Assembly: GCF_000379625.1 (NCBI RefSeq)
Contig: NZ_KB903218.1
Coordinates: 124,001 to 188,000 of the forward strand
DNA: 64,000 nt
DNA from: Actinomycetospora chiangmaiensis DSM 45062
Lineage (GTDB): Bacteria > Actinomycetota > Actinomycetes > Mycobacteriales > Pseudonocardiaceae
Direction: 5' to 3'
Notes under the pieces: generated by a model
Told to the model about the DNA's origin: nothing
The model's input: the letters and a program-made list of their open reading frames with translations, nothing else
The model's database searches: none
Shown: positions 41,263-48,760 of the stretch, piece after piece
How positions within the stretch are numbered: position 1 is the first letter of the stretch
How the letters are laid out: the number at the start of each line of letters is the position of its first letter
Program-made: the position numbers and the translations under genes

Positions 41263-42241
41263 GGGTCACCACGATCTTCCCGACCTGGGCGTTCGACTCC
41301 AGGTACTCGTGCGCCTCCACGATCGAGTCCAGCCCGGTGAACACCCGGTCGACCTGCGGCGCGAAGTCCCCGGAGCGCAGCCCGGCGCCCACGAACTCGC
41401 CCGCGCGGCGCAGCCGCTCCTCGTCGTGCGTCATCGCGAAGAGCGTATAGCTGCGCATCCACAGATCCGGCAACGTCTCGGCGGGGAAGATCGTCGGCTG
41501 CCCCGAGAGCAGGCCGTGGATCATGACGATGCCGCCGGCCGCGGTCGCACGGCACAGGTCGGCCACCCCGGGCCCCGCGACGGCGTCGAAGACGTGCTCC
41601 ACCCCGCGGCCGTCGGTGATGGCGAGGACCCGGTCCACCAGGTCCTCCTCTCCCGTCGCGACGACGTGCGCCGCGCCGGCGTCGAGGAGCTGCTGCGCCT
41701 TCGACGAGGACCGCGACGTCGCGATCGGGATCGCCCCGACCCGGCGGGCCACCGCCATCGCCGCGAGCCCCACGCTCGAGGTGGCGGCCGTGATCAGGAC
41801 GTGGTCGCCGGCCTTCAGCCCGCCGGTCTCGACGAGCCCGCCGTAGCCCACGAGGAACGGCATCCAGACGGCGGCGCCGTCGATCCAGGAGGTGCCCTCC
41901 GGCAGCGGGACGACCGCCCGCGCCGGGACCAGGGCCTGCTCGGCGTACACCGAGTAGTCGTTCATGGAGAAGCCCGGCACCACGCTGACGCGGTCCCCGA
42001 CGGCGAACCGCCCGGGCGTGCCGACCGCCGACACCGTGCCGCTGGCCTCGTAGCCCAGCCCCGCGGGCAACCGCGCCTGCTCGATGTAGGTGCCGCGCCG
42101 GAACATCGACTCGGCGCGGTTGAGGCCGATCGCCGCGACGTCGACGACGAGCTCGCCGGACGCGGGCTCGGGATCGGGCACCTCCTCGATCCGCAGCACC
42201 GACGGGTCGCCCAGCTCGGAGAACCGCACCGCCCTCGTCAT
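41252..42241 (-). CDS. Zinc-free MDR-family quinone oxidoreductase / enoyl reductase-like
   Basis: The 329-residue medium-chain reductase lacks the Cys/His set of zinc alcohol dehydrogenases. It has MTRAVRFSELGDPSVLRIEEVPDP, LPAGLGYEASGTVSAVG and the NADPH motif HVLITAATSSVGLAAMAVARRVGAIPIATSRS. It is typical of NADPH:quinone reductases (QOR/CrtA-like). It is translationally linked to the phosphotransferase gene by overlap and diverges from the P450 gene. Confidence 0.9.
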   Translation of the reverse strand: MTRAVRFSELGDPSVLRIEEVPDPEPASGELVVDVAAIGLNRAESMFRRGTYIEQARLPAGLGYEASGTVSAVGTPGRFAVGDRVSVVPGFSMNDYSVYAEQALVPARAVVPLPEGTSWIDGAAVWMPFLVGYGGLVETGGLKAGDHVLITAATSSVGLAAMAVARRVGAIPIATSRSSSKAQQLLDAGAAHVVATGEEDLVDRVLAITDGRGVEHVFDAVAGPGVADLCRATAAGGIVMIHGLLSGQPTIFPAETLPDLWMRSYTLFAMTHDEERLRRAGEFVGAGLRSGDFAPQVDRVFTGLDSIVEAHEYLESNAQVGKIVVTLEP

Positions 42242-42305
42242 GACCGGTGATCGTGCCCGGCGTGGCGGGCTCCCGCACCCTCTTCCCGGGCGGGGGAGGC
42301 GGTCC

Positions 42306-42311
42306 TAGCGT
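42306..42311 (+). promoter_or_regulatory. -10 box TAGCGT upstream of the P450 gene
   Basis: TAGCGT lies 18 nt before the ATG, leaving room for a short leader with the SD AGGAGG. It lies in the divergent region with the quinone reductase gene. Confidence 0.4.
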
Positions 42312-42329
42312 GGTCGGCAGGAGGCAGCC

Positions 42330-43526
42330 ATGACCACCATCGAACCGGCCCCTGCGGACACCGTCGCCCCCGACACCACCGACGAACCGGCCCTCCTGGC
42401 CTGGCTCGCCCGCATGCGTGCCGAGCATCCCGTCTGGCGCGACCGCTACGGGATGTACCACCTGTTCCGCCACGCCGACGTCCTCGCCGTCCTGCGCGAC
42501 CCCGCCCGCTTCTCGTCGGACCGCAGCCGGCTCGCGCCCGCCACCGCCGCCGTGTCGCGCGGCATGCTCACCCAGATCGACCCGCCCGAGCACCGCCGGC
42601 TGCGCTCCATCGTCTCCACGGCCTTCACGCCGCGCCGCGTCGCCGACCTCGAGCCGCGCATCCGCGAGATCACGCGGGGCCTGCTCGACTCCCTTCCCGA
42701 CGCCGGGTCGTTCGACCTGGTCGACGCCCTCGCGTTCCCGCTGCCCGTCACCGTGATCGCGGAGATGCTGGGCCTGCCCGAGGCCGACCACCCGCTCTTC
42801 CGAACGTGGGCGGACCGGTTGTTCTCCATGCAGGTCGACGACCCCACCGACCCCACGTTGGGCAGCCGCGTCGCCGAGGCCATGGCCGACATTCGTGCCT
42901 ACCTCACCGCGCGCGTGCAGGAGCGGCGGACGACCCCGACCGACGACCTGGTCTCGGCGCTGGTCGCGGCCGGGCTCGACGACGAGGAGGCGGCCAACTT
43001 CTCGCTGCTGCTCCTGCTCGCCGGACACATCACGACCACGGTCCTGCTGGGCAATGCCGTGCGCACCTTCGCCGAGCACCCCGGGGTGTGGGAGGGCCTG
43101 CGCGCGGACCCGACCACGATCCCGGCGGCGCTCGAGGAGGTCCTGCGGCTGCGCAGCCCGTTCGTCATGACGGCGCGGGTCACCACGGAGCCGGTCGGGA
43201 TCGCCGGGGTCACGATCCCGGCCGACCGGTTCGTGATGCCCTGGCTGCTGTCGGCCAACCACGACGAGGAGGCCTTCGCCGAGCCGGAGGCGTTCGTCCT
43301 GGACCGGGGGATCGGAGGTGGTGCGCAGACCGCCTTCGGTCACGGCGTGCACTTCTGTCTGGGGGCGCCGTTGGCCCGGGTGGAGGGGCGGGTCGCCCTG
43401 GAGGAGCTGACCGCCCGATACCACGCGCTGTCGCCGGCGACGGTCTCGACGGAGGCACTCCAGCCCTACCCGCGAGGGGTGCTCGGGGTGCGGCAGCTGC
43501 CGGTGAAAGGTGTCCGAAGCTACTGA
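42330..43526 (+). CDS. Cytochrome P450
   Basis: The 398-residue soluble haem monooxygenase has the I-helix AGHITTT (231-237), the ExxR pair Glu270/Arg273, and the haem loop FGHGVHFCLGAPLAR with Cys343. The length and N-terminus (EPALLAWLARMRAEHPVWRD) suit bacterial class I enzymes needing ferredoxin and reductase partners; none is next to it. The ATG is preceded by AGGAGG. The substrate is unknown. Confidence 0.95.
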   Translation: MTTIEPAPADTVAPDTTDEPALLAWLARMRAEHPVWRDRYGMYHLFRHADVLAVLRDPARFSSDRSRLAPATAAVSRGMLTQIDPPEHRRLRSIVSTAFTPRRVADLEPRIREITRGLLDSLPDAGSFDLVDALAFPLPVTVIAEMLGLPEADHPLFRTWADRLFSMQVDDPTDPTLGSRVAEAMADIRAYLTARVQERRTTPTDDLVSALVAAGLDDEEAANFSLLLLLAGHITTTVLLGNAVRTFAEHPGVWEGLRADPTTIPAALEEVLRLRSPFVMTARVTTEPVGIAGVTIPADRFVMPWLLSANHDEEAFAEPEAFVLDRGIGGGAQTAFGHGVHFCLGAPLARVEGRVALEELTARYHALSPATVSTEALQPYPRGVLGVRQLPVKGVRSY

Positions 43527-43561
43527 AGGTGACCGGTTGCGGGCAGATTTTCACGGTGCGT

Positions 43562-43567
43562 CACACT
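43562..43567 (+). promoter_or_regulatory. CACACT box 7 nt before the SNase-like gene
   Basis: CACACT with 7 nt to the GTG at 43575, the same layout as at 8989, 44188 and 53410. Probably a leaderless promoter -10 (inference). Confidence 0.35.
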
Positions 43568-43574
43568 GTCGCGC

Positions 43575-44141
43575 GTGACGACCGGGACCGCACCGCGCGT
43601 GCTCCTCGCGATGGCGTGTCTGGCCGCGCTGCTCGGCGGGGTCGCGGTGCTCTCCGGGGCGGTCCCGGTCCCGCCCCTGCCGGCCGCGGCCCCCGCGCCG
43701 CCGACCGTCTCGCCGGCCGCGGCACCCGAACTGCTCGCGGCCGCTCCCACCGGGGCGCGCGCCACGGTGCTGGCGGTGGCCGACCCGGTGACGGTCGACG
43801 TCCGCCTCGAGGACGGGCGGACCCTGCGGGTGCGGGCGCTCGGCGTCCAGCCGCCGGAGCGCTGCTACGCCGAGCAGGCGCAGCAGTTCGCCCGGAAGAC
43901 GCTGGCCGGGCAGGCGGTGACCCTCGTCGGCGACGGGCGCTCGGACCGCTTCTCCCGCGCCCTGGCCTGGGTCTCGCTGCCGCAGGACGACTACGCCGTG
44001 CTCGCGGCGGAGGCCGGCACGGTGAAGGCCTACGCCGCCGACGCGCCACCGGAACGGATGCCGGCCGTCCGCGCCGCGCAGGACCGCGCGGAGCAGGCGC
44101 GGCGCGGCGTGTGGGGCGCGGAGTGCGCGGCACGCCGGTGA
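43575..44141 (+). CDS. Exported SNase-like (thermonuclease-fold) protein with altered metal site
   Basis: A 188-residue protein with a signal peptide or anchor (about residues 8-28), a Pro/Ala linker and a staphylococcal-nuclease-like barrel. Aligning by motif, VRALGVQPPE corresponds to the nuclease RLLLVDTPE region: Arg87 and Glu95 match catalytic Arg35 and Glu43, and Arg128 in DRFSRALAW matches Arg87. The calcium ligands Asp21 and Asp40 are replaced by Val72 and Gln92. It may be a non-nucleolytic binding protein or use another metal. GTG start fits a leaderless promoter. Confidence 0.75.
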   Translation: MTTGTAPRVLLAMACLAALLGGVAVLSGAVPVPPLPAAAPAPPTVSPAAAPELLAAAPTGARATVLAVADPVTVDVRLEDGRTLRVRALGVQPPERCYAEQAQQFARKTLAGQAVTLVGDGRSDRFSRALAWVSLPQDDYAVLAAEAGTVKAYAADAPPERMPAVRAAQDRAEQARRGVWGAECAARR

Positions 44142-44187
44142 GCAGAAAAGGTCGTCCCCACGGCCTTTAGTGCGCACCCGCCCTGGG

Positions 44188-44193
44188 CACACT
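44188..44193 (+). promoter_or_regulatory. CACACT box 6 nt before the EamA-like transporter gene
   Basis: CACACT, GCGGGA, then ATG 44200. It supports the ATG over the in-frame GTG at 44170. Confidence 0.35.
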
Positions 44194-44199
44194 GCGGGA

Positions 44200-45060
44200 A
44201 TGCTGCTCGCCGGGGTGCTGGTGGCCGTGGCGGCGGCCGCGAGCAACGCGGTCGGCTCGGTGCTGCAGCGGTCGGCCTCGCGCCACCACGACCCGTCGTC
44301 GGGATGGCGCGGGACCGTCGTCGGGCTGCTCCGTCGGCCCGCGTGGACGGCGGGGATCGCCGCGCACGTGCTCGGGTTCGCCCTCCAGGCGGTCGCGCTG
44401 TCGCTGACCCTGATCACCGTCGTCCAGCCGGTGCTCGTCGCCGAGCTGCCCTTCACCCTGGTGCTGGCCGCCCGGCTGATCGGGGCGCCGCTCGGCCGGC
44501 GGGCGTGGCTGGCCGTCGGGGCGATGGCCCTCGGCGTCGGGTCGTTCCTCGCGAGCCTCGACCCGCGCGGCGGCGGACCGCAGGCCGCCACGACGACGGG
44601 CTGGCTGGTGGGGACCACCGTCGTCGTGATCGTGCTCGCCGTGCTGGTGGTGCTCGGCCGGGCGGGCCGGGGCCGTGAGCGGGCGCTGTGGTTCGGGACC
44701 GCGACCGGCGTGACGTACGGGTTCAACGCCGCGCTCCTCGCGGGGCTCGGCCCGGCCTATGCCGAGGGCGTCCGCGGGGTCCTCGCGTCCTGGCAGTTCT
44801 ACGGCGTCCTCGTCGGCGGGACCGTGTCGTTCGTCCTCCTCCAGCAGGCGCTGCAGGCCCACGACCTCATCTGGGCCCAGCCCGGGATCACGCTCGCCAA
44901 CCCGCTCGTCGCGGTGCTGTGGGGGCTCACGGTCTTCGGCGAGCGGGTGCCGTTCGACCTGCGCCTGATCGGCGTGGTCGGCGGCGTCGCCGCGATCGTC
45001 GTGGGGACCGTGGTGCTCAGCCAGGTCGAGGAGGAGGTCGACGAGCTCGATCCGGGCTGA
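44200..45060 (+). CDS. DMT/EamA-like multi-helix transporter
   Basis: The 286-residue membrane protein has about nine or ten hydrophobic helices. It starts MLLAGVLVAVAAAASNAVGSVLQ and contains VQPVLVAELPFTLVLAARLIG and the repeat-like HDLIWAQPGITLANPLVAVLWGLTVFGERV, where VFGE resembles the C-terminal EamA repeat end. It is a small-solute exporter or magnesium-transporter-like protein of the DMT group (MgtE/NIPA-like features possible). The substrate is unknown. The start ATG 44200 was preferred over GTG 44170 because of the promoter box. Confidence 0.82.
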   Translation: MLLAGVLVAVAAAASNAVGSVLQRSASRHHDPSSGWRGTVVGLLRRPAWTAGIAAHVLGFALQAVALSLTLITVVQPVLVAELPFTLVLAARLIGAPLGRRAWLAVGAMALGVGSFLASLDPRGGGPQAATTTGWLVGTTVVVIVLAVLVVLGRAGRGRERALWFGTATGVTYGFNAALLAGLGPAYAEGVRGVLASWQFYGVLVGGTVSFVLLQQALQAHDLIWAQPGITLANPLVAVLWGLTVFGERVPFDLRLIGVVGGVAAIVVGTVVLSQVEEEVDELDPG

Positions 45061-45122
45061 CTCACAGCCCACGCACAGCCGGCGCTGGTCGTGATCATGC
45101 GCTCGGACCGCACCCTGGCAGC

Positions 45123-46550
45123 GTGGGATATCAGCGTGGCCTGTCCCTGCTCGACGGCTGGCTGCCGTGGACCGTCCAGGCGGTGGTGCTCGTCGCGCTG
45201 CTCGCCGTCCTCGCGCCGTTGGTCCTGGCCCGACGACAGGTCCGGGGCCGCTGGGTGCGGCTGCTCGCGGTGGTGGTGCTCGGGGTCGTCGGGGCGTTCG
45301 CCGTGCTGTGGGCGTTCGCCGGGAGCGGCCTCGCGTCCGACCCGGCGCCGGCGCTGCTGTGGGTGTGGGTCGGGCTGGCGGTCGCGGCCGTGGTGGCCGT
45401 CATCGTCACCTGGGGTCGCGCGCCGTGGTGGCGGCGCGGCCTGTCGGTGCTCGTGGTCCCGCTGTCGCTGGTGTGCGTGGCGGTCGTCGGCAACCAGTGG
45501 GTCGGCTACGTGACCACCGTGCAGGAGGGGTGGTCCGAGCTCGACGCCGGGCCGTTGCCCGACCAGGTGGACGCCGACGCGCTGCCCGGGATGATCGGAC
45601 ACCCGCGGCCGACGGGTGCCGTCGTCACGGTGTCGATCCCGTCGACCGCGAGCGGCTTCGCCCACCGCGACGAGGACGTGTGGCTGCCGCCCGCGTACTT
45701 CGCGGCCGGACCCCGCCCGGCGCTCGGCGCGATCATGATGATCGGCGGGGAGTTCAACACCCCGGCCGACTGGATCCGGGTCGGGAACGCCGTGCAGAGC
45801 GCCGACGCCTACGCCGCCGCCCACGGCGGCCTCGCGCCCGTCCTCGTGTTCGCCGACGCCGGCGGGACGTTCAACAACGACACCGAGTGCGTCGACGGGC
45901 CGCGCGGCAACGCGGCCTCCCACCTCACGAAGGACGTGGTGCCCTACGTCGAGCAGAGCTTCGGCGTCTCGTCCGACCCCCGCGCCTGGGGCGTGGTCGG
46001 CTGGTCGATGGGCGGGACCTGCGCGGTCGACCTCGCGGTGATGCACCCCGAGCTGTTCGACTCCTTCGACGACATCGCCGGCGACGCCGGGCCCGAGGTC
46101 GGCACGAAGCAGCAGACGATCGACCGGCTCTACGGTGGGAACGCCGCAGCCTGGGCCGCGTACGACCCGGCGACCGTCCTCGCCGCGCACGCGCCCTACG
46201 CCGACACCGCCGGGTGGTTCGACGACAGCTCCGACAGCGGCGGCGGCGGGTACGGCGGCTACCGCGGCGGGACCGGGCAACGCCCGCCCGGCGCCCGCCC
46301 GCCCGGGTCCTACCACCCGCCGTCGGGAACCTCCGGGATCGGCGGTCGCGGCGGCGGGGGAGCGACCGGCCAGGAACTGCCCGCGGCGCGGCAGCTGTGC
46401 GCCCAGGCGCAGACGCGGGCGATCGCGTGCACGGTGGCGACCCAGCCGGGCCGGCACTCGTGGCAGTTCGCGACGACGGCGTTCCAGCTGGTCCTGCCGT
46501 GGATGGCGGACCGGGTCGAGCACCCGGGGGTGGCGGCCTCGGCGGCGTGA
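45123..46550 (+). CDS. Membrane-anchored esterase (Ag85/esterase-D-like) with Gly/Pro-rich insertion
   Basis: The 475-residue protein has four N-terminal helices (residues about 15-130), then an extracytoplasmic alpha/beta hydrolase of the esterase/mycolyltransferase-like group. The nucleophile elbow is GWSMGG, and GRHSWQFATTAFQLVLPW carries the catalytic His. Between the Asp region and the His there is an odd insertion of about 50 residues rich in Gly, Pro and Ser (SGGGGYGGYRGGTG). GTG 45123 is 6 nt after CACCCT; the long frame upstream is a shadow of the transporter gene. It probably acts on cell-envelope lipids or esters (inference). Confidence 0.85.
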   Translation: MGYQRGLSLLDGWLPWTVQAVVLVALLAVLAPLVLARRQVRGRWVRLLAVVVLGVVGAFAVLWAFAGSGLASDPAPALLWVWVGLAVAAVVAVIVTWGRAPWWRRGLSVLVVPLSLVCVAVVGNQWVGYVTTVQEGWSELDAGPLPDQVDADALPGMIGHPRPTGAVVTVSIPSTASGFAHRDEDVWLPPAYFAAGPRPALGAIMMIGGEFNTPADWIRVGNAVQSADAYAAAHGGLAPVLVFADAGGTFNNDTECVDGPRGNAASHLTKDVVPYVEQSFGVSSDPRAWGVVGWSMGGTCAVDLAVMHPELFDSFDDIAGDAGPEVGTKQQTIDRLYGGNAAAWAAYDPATVLAAHAPYADTAGWFDDSSDSGGGGYGGYRGGTGQRPPGARPPGSYHPPSGTSGIGGRGGGGATGQELPAARQLCAQAQTRAIACTVATQPGRHSWQFATTAFQLVLPWMADRVEHPGVAASAA

Positions 46551-46713
46551 GCACCTGGTGCCCCTGGCAGGAAAGTGTCACTGCTGTCACCGGGCGCCAG
46601 GAACGTCACATCGTCGGTCGGCCGGCGCGCGAGTCCGTCCGCGAGAGTGGCAACACGCAGGTTCGGCACCGCTCGGGCATGCCTGATGTCACCTTCGCGA
46701 CGGGCGGACCGAG
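46551..46713. other. Intergenic stretch with imperfect repeats
   Basis: CTGGTGCCC (46555-46563) can pair with GGGCGCCAG (46592-46600) with one mismatch, and the words CAGGAAAGTGTCAC and CAGGAACGTCAC form a direct repeat. It separates the esterase (+) from the convergent toxin-like gene (-). No gene is seen. Confidence 0.4.
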
Positions 46714-46965
46714 TCAGAGGTAGGTCACCTCGACGACGGTCACGACGCGGTCGCGTTCGATGACACCGAAGACGACGAAGGCCGTGCTCTCGTCCCCGAT
46801 CACGGCGACGCGGAGCCCGGTGAGCGTTGTCGGCGAGTACGGCCTCCCGAGGTCCGAGGGTGAGAGCTCGAGGGCGACACGCAGTTCCGCGAACGCCGTG
46901 AGCAGCGGCGGTGGCATCGCCTCGAGGGCGGCGACGACCTCATCGACCAGCTGGACCCGGTACAC
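46714..46965 (-). CDS. RelE/ParE-like toxin candidate
   Basis: The 83-residue protein begins YRVQLVDEVVAALEAMPPPLLTAFAELRVALELSPSDLGRPY and ends LRVAVIGDESTAFVVFGVIERDRVVTVVEVTYL, a helical hairpin followed by beta strands as in RelE-fold mRNA interferases. Catalytic residues of RelE are not clearly kept, so activity is uncertain. GTG start 3 nt after the stop of the DUF6247-like gene; the pair looks like an antitoxin-first toxin/antitoxin unit. Confidence 0.65.
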   Translation of the reverse strand: MYRVQLVDEVVAALEAMPPPLLTAFAELRVALELSPSDLGRPYSPTTLTGLRVAVIGDESTAFVVFGVIERDRVVTVVEVTYL

Positions 46966-46968
46966 CCG

Positions 46969-47283
46969 TCAAATGCCCGCCTTGCGGCGGGTCACCTCGA
47001 ACGGCTCGTCATCCGGAATCGGTGCCTCGGTGACGATCTCCGCCCATCGGCGGACCGCAGCGCGGAACCGGTCGGGGTCCATCCACAGAATCGCGATGGC
47101 CCGGTAGTGCTCGACGGAAGCGTGGACCGGTGCGAGGTCGAGGGTGCGGCGCGCCTCGTCGAGGGCGGCCTCGTACTCGGCGAGGAAGCGGCTGCGCTCC
47201 GGCTCGGGCAGACGGTCCCGCACCTGGGCGGGTGACGCCCCGCGCGGCAGCGGCCCCTCCCCGGCGACCGGCTCGGCTGTCAT
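46969..47283 (-). CDS. DUF6247-like protein, antitoxin candidate
   Basis: A 104-residue protein with LPEPERSRFLAEYEAALDEARRTLDLAPVHASVEHYRAIAILWMDPDRFRAAVRR, a pattern I associate with DUF6247 proteins found before RelE-like toxins in actinobacteria. It has an acidic, Pro-rich N-terminus and no DNA-binding motif that I can identify. ATG 47283 lies 7 nt after TACGCT, so the transcript is probably leaderless; the frame continues to 47358 without a good start. Confidence 0.65.
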   Translation of the reverse strand: MTAEPVAGEGPLPRGASPAQVRDRLPEPERSRFLAEYEAALDEARRTLDLAPVHASVEHYRAIAILWMDPDRFRAAVRRWAEIVTEAPIPDDEPFEVTRRKAGI

Positions 47284-47290
47284 GCCCCGC

Positions 47291-47296
47291 AGCGTA
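47291..47296 (-). promoter_or_regulatory. -10 box of a leaderless promoter for the toxin/antitoxin-like pair
   Basis: On the minus strand TACGCT, GCGGGGC, then ATG. The 7-nt spacing leaves no room for an SD. Confidence 0.45.
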
Positions 47297-47397
47297 GCGA
47301 CGCCCCCCGACACCGTGGGCCTGTTCGAGGACGTCAACGTCCGACCGGCCTCCGTCAACGCCGCGTCAAGAGCCCCTCCGCGACGAAGAGCTGCTCC

Positions 47398-47403
47398 TAG
47401 CGT
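47398..47403 (+). promoter_or_regulatory. -10 box TAGCGT upstream of the DUF397 gene
   Basis: TAGCGT lies 41 nt before the GTG at 47445, giving a leader of about 34 nt in which GAGG (47430-47433) could serve as SD. Confidence 0.35.
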
Positions 47404-47444
47404 CGGACCCGCATGATCACCGACGACCCCCGAGGACGGACGAC

Positions 47445-47636
47445 GTGGACACGACCTGGCGTTCCAGCAGCTTCGCGAGCGGCACCGACCGCGTCGAGTG
47501 GCGGGTCGACGCGGGCAGCGTCGAGCTGCGCCACGGCGGACACGCCGAGCAGGGCACGCTCGTGTTGTCCCGTGCGGAGTGGCAGGCGTTCCTGGCCGCG
47601 GCCAAGTCGGGCCAGGCCGGCGCGATCGCCTACTGA
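47445..47636 (+). CDS. DUF397-family small protein
   Basis: The 63-residue protein matches the DUF397 pattern: an N-terminal WRSSSFASGTDRVEW, a middle strand VELRHGG and the C-terminal LVLSRAEWQAFLAAAKSGQ. DUF397 proteins usually pair with a helix-turn-helix XRE protein in Streptomyces and relatives; no such partner gene adjoins it here. Its stop is directly next to the convergent LuxR gene stop (1-nt gap). The central Cys usually present in the family is absent. Confidence 0.82.
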   Translation: MDTTWRSSSFASGTDRVEWRVDAGSVELRHGGHAEQGTLVLSRAEWQAFLAAAKSGQAGAIAY

Positions 47637-47637
47637 G

Positions 47638-48672
47638 TCAGAGCACCAGCCGGGCCGTCATCTCGCGGCGGCTGGACACACCGAGTTTGGTGAACACGAC
47701 CTTGAGGTGGTCCTGCACCGTGTGCGGCGACAGGTGCAGCGAGGCGGCGATGCCCCGGGTGTCGACGCCCTGCAGCACGAGCAGCGCCACCTCCTCCTCG
47801 CGGGCGGTGAGGCCGTGCGCGGCGAGGGCGAGCCGGCTCAGCTCCGCGCGGGACGTGGGCTCGACCGTGAGGACGACGTGGCCCTCCGCGCCCGGTCCGG
47901 ACAACGGCGCGCTGCGCAGGCTGAGCCAGCGGCCCGAGGCGCCGAGGACCCGCGACTGCCCCGGGACCTCCTGACGACGGGTGCTCGCGACCACCGCGAG
48001 CATGCTCGCCGGGAGCTGCCCGTGCTCCCGGCCGCCGAGCTCGCCGATGGTCACCTCGGCGGCCGGGGTCAGGTGCGTGACCTGGTCGGTCCGGTCGACG
48101 ACGAGGACCGCGGGTCCGGGGTCGGCGGCCGCGTGCACGACGTCGCGGTCGGCCCGGAACAGGCAGCGCTGGATCGCCTCGGCCACCACCGTGCTCACCA
48201 CGCCCAGCTGGTCGCCCTCGCCGGCCGTGAACGGCGGGTCACCGGGACCCCGGTAGAGCGCGAGCGCGCCCCACATCGCCCCGCGGTCGGTGAACGCGAC
48301 CCGGATCTCGTCGGTGAAACCGAACCGGGGCGCCATGAACTCGCGGTGCCGCCGGCAGCGGTCGGGGTCCCCGTCGGTGTCGACGGAGAGCACCCCGACC
48401 GGGGGCCGGCGCCGGGCGATCTCGCCGAACCCGTTGACGTCCGGCGGGCCGTACTCGGTGGCGGCGAACTCCTCGTCGCCGACCCCGAGGTCGCGGGTCT
48501 TCGAGGCCCACGTGATCAGGCCGGTCGTCGGGTCGGTGGTGGCGAAGCAGGCGAAGTCGAACGCCACGTGACGCGCGACGGCCGTGTAGACCGTGCGGGC
48601 CAGTGCGTCGCGGTCCGCGGCCACCGTGGGCATGCGTCGCAGTCGGTCGAGCAGTGCTCGGGATCCCCCCAT
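47638..48672 (-). CDS. LuxR-family regulator with GAF-like sensor domain
   Basis: The 344-residue protein has an N-terminal GAF-like region (HVAFDFACFATTDPTTGLITWAS, and GDQLGVVSTVVAEAIQRCLF), a PAS-like middle (AVLVVDRTDQVTHLTPAAEVTIGELGG) and a C-terminal LuxR helix-turn-helix (GLTAREEEVALLVLQGVDTRGIAASLHLSPHTVQDHLKVVFTKLGV...). It has no receiver domain, so it senses a ligand directly. The start may be ATG 48672 or ATG 48681; neither has a clear SD. It diverges from the hemerythrin gene, which it may regulate. Confidence 0.87.
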   Translation of the reverse strand: MGGSRALLDRLRRMPTVAADRDALARTVYTAVARHVAFDFACFATTDPTTGLITWASKTRDLGVGDEEFAATEYGPPDVNGFGEIARRRPPVGVLSVDTDGDPDRCRRHREFMAPRFGFTDEIRVAFTDRGAMWGALALYRGPGDPPFTAGEGDQLGVVSTVVAEAIQRCLFRADRDVVHAAADPGPAVLVVDRTDQVTHLTPAAEVTIGELGGREHGQLPASMLAVVASTRRQEVPGQSRVLGASGRWLSLRSAPLSGPGAEGHVVLTVEPTSRAELSRLALAAHGLTAREEEVALLVLQGVDTRGIAASLHLSPHTVQDHLKVVFTKLGVSSRREMTARLVL

Positions 48673-48709
48673 GGCCACCATGCTGCGCCCGGAACCGGTG
48701 GGGGAGAAC

Positions 48710-48723
48710 CCCAGGTTCCTGGG
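48710..48723. promoter_or_regulatory. Palindrome CCCAGGTTCCTGGG in the LuxR/hemerythrin gap
   Basis: Perfect 6-bp arms with a 2-nt centre, lying between divergent genes. It is a candidate binding site for the adjacent LuxR-type regulator. Confidence 0.4.
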
Positions 48724-48760
48724 ATGGGACCGGCCCGGCGGGCGCCGCAGGCTCGATGCC

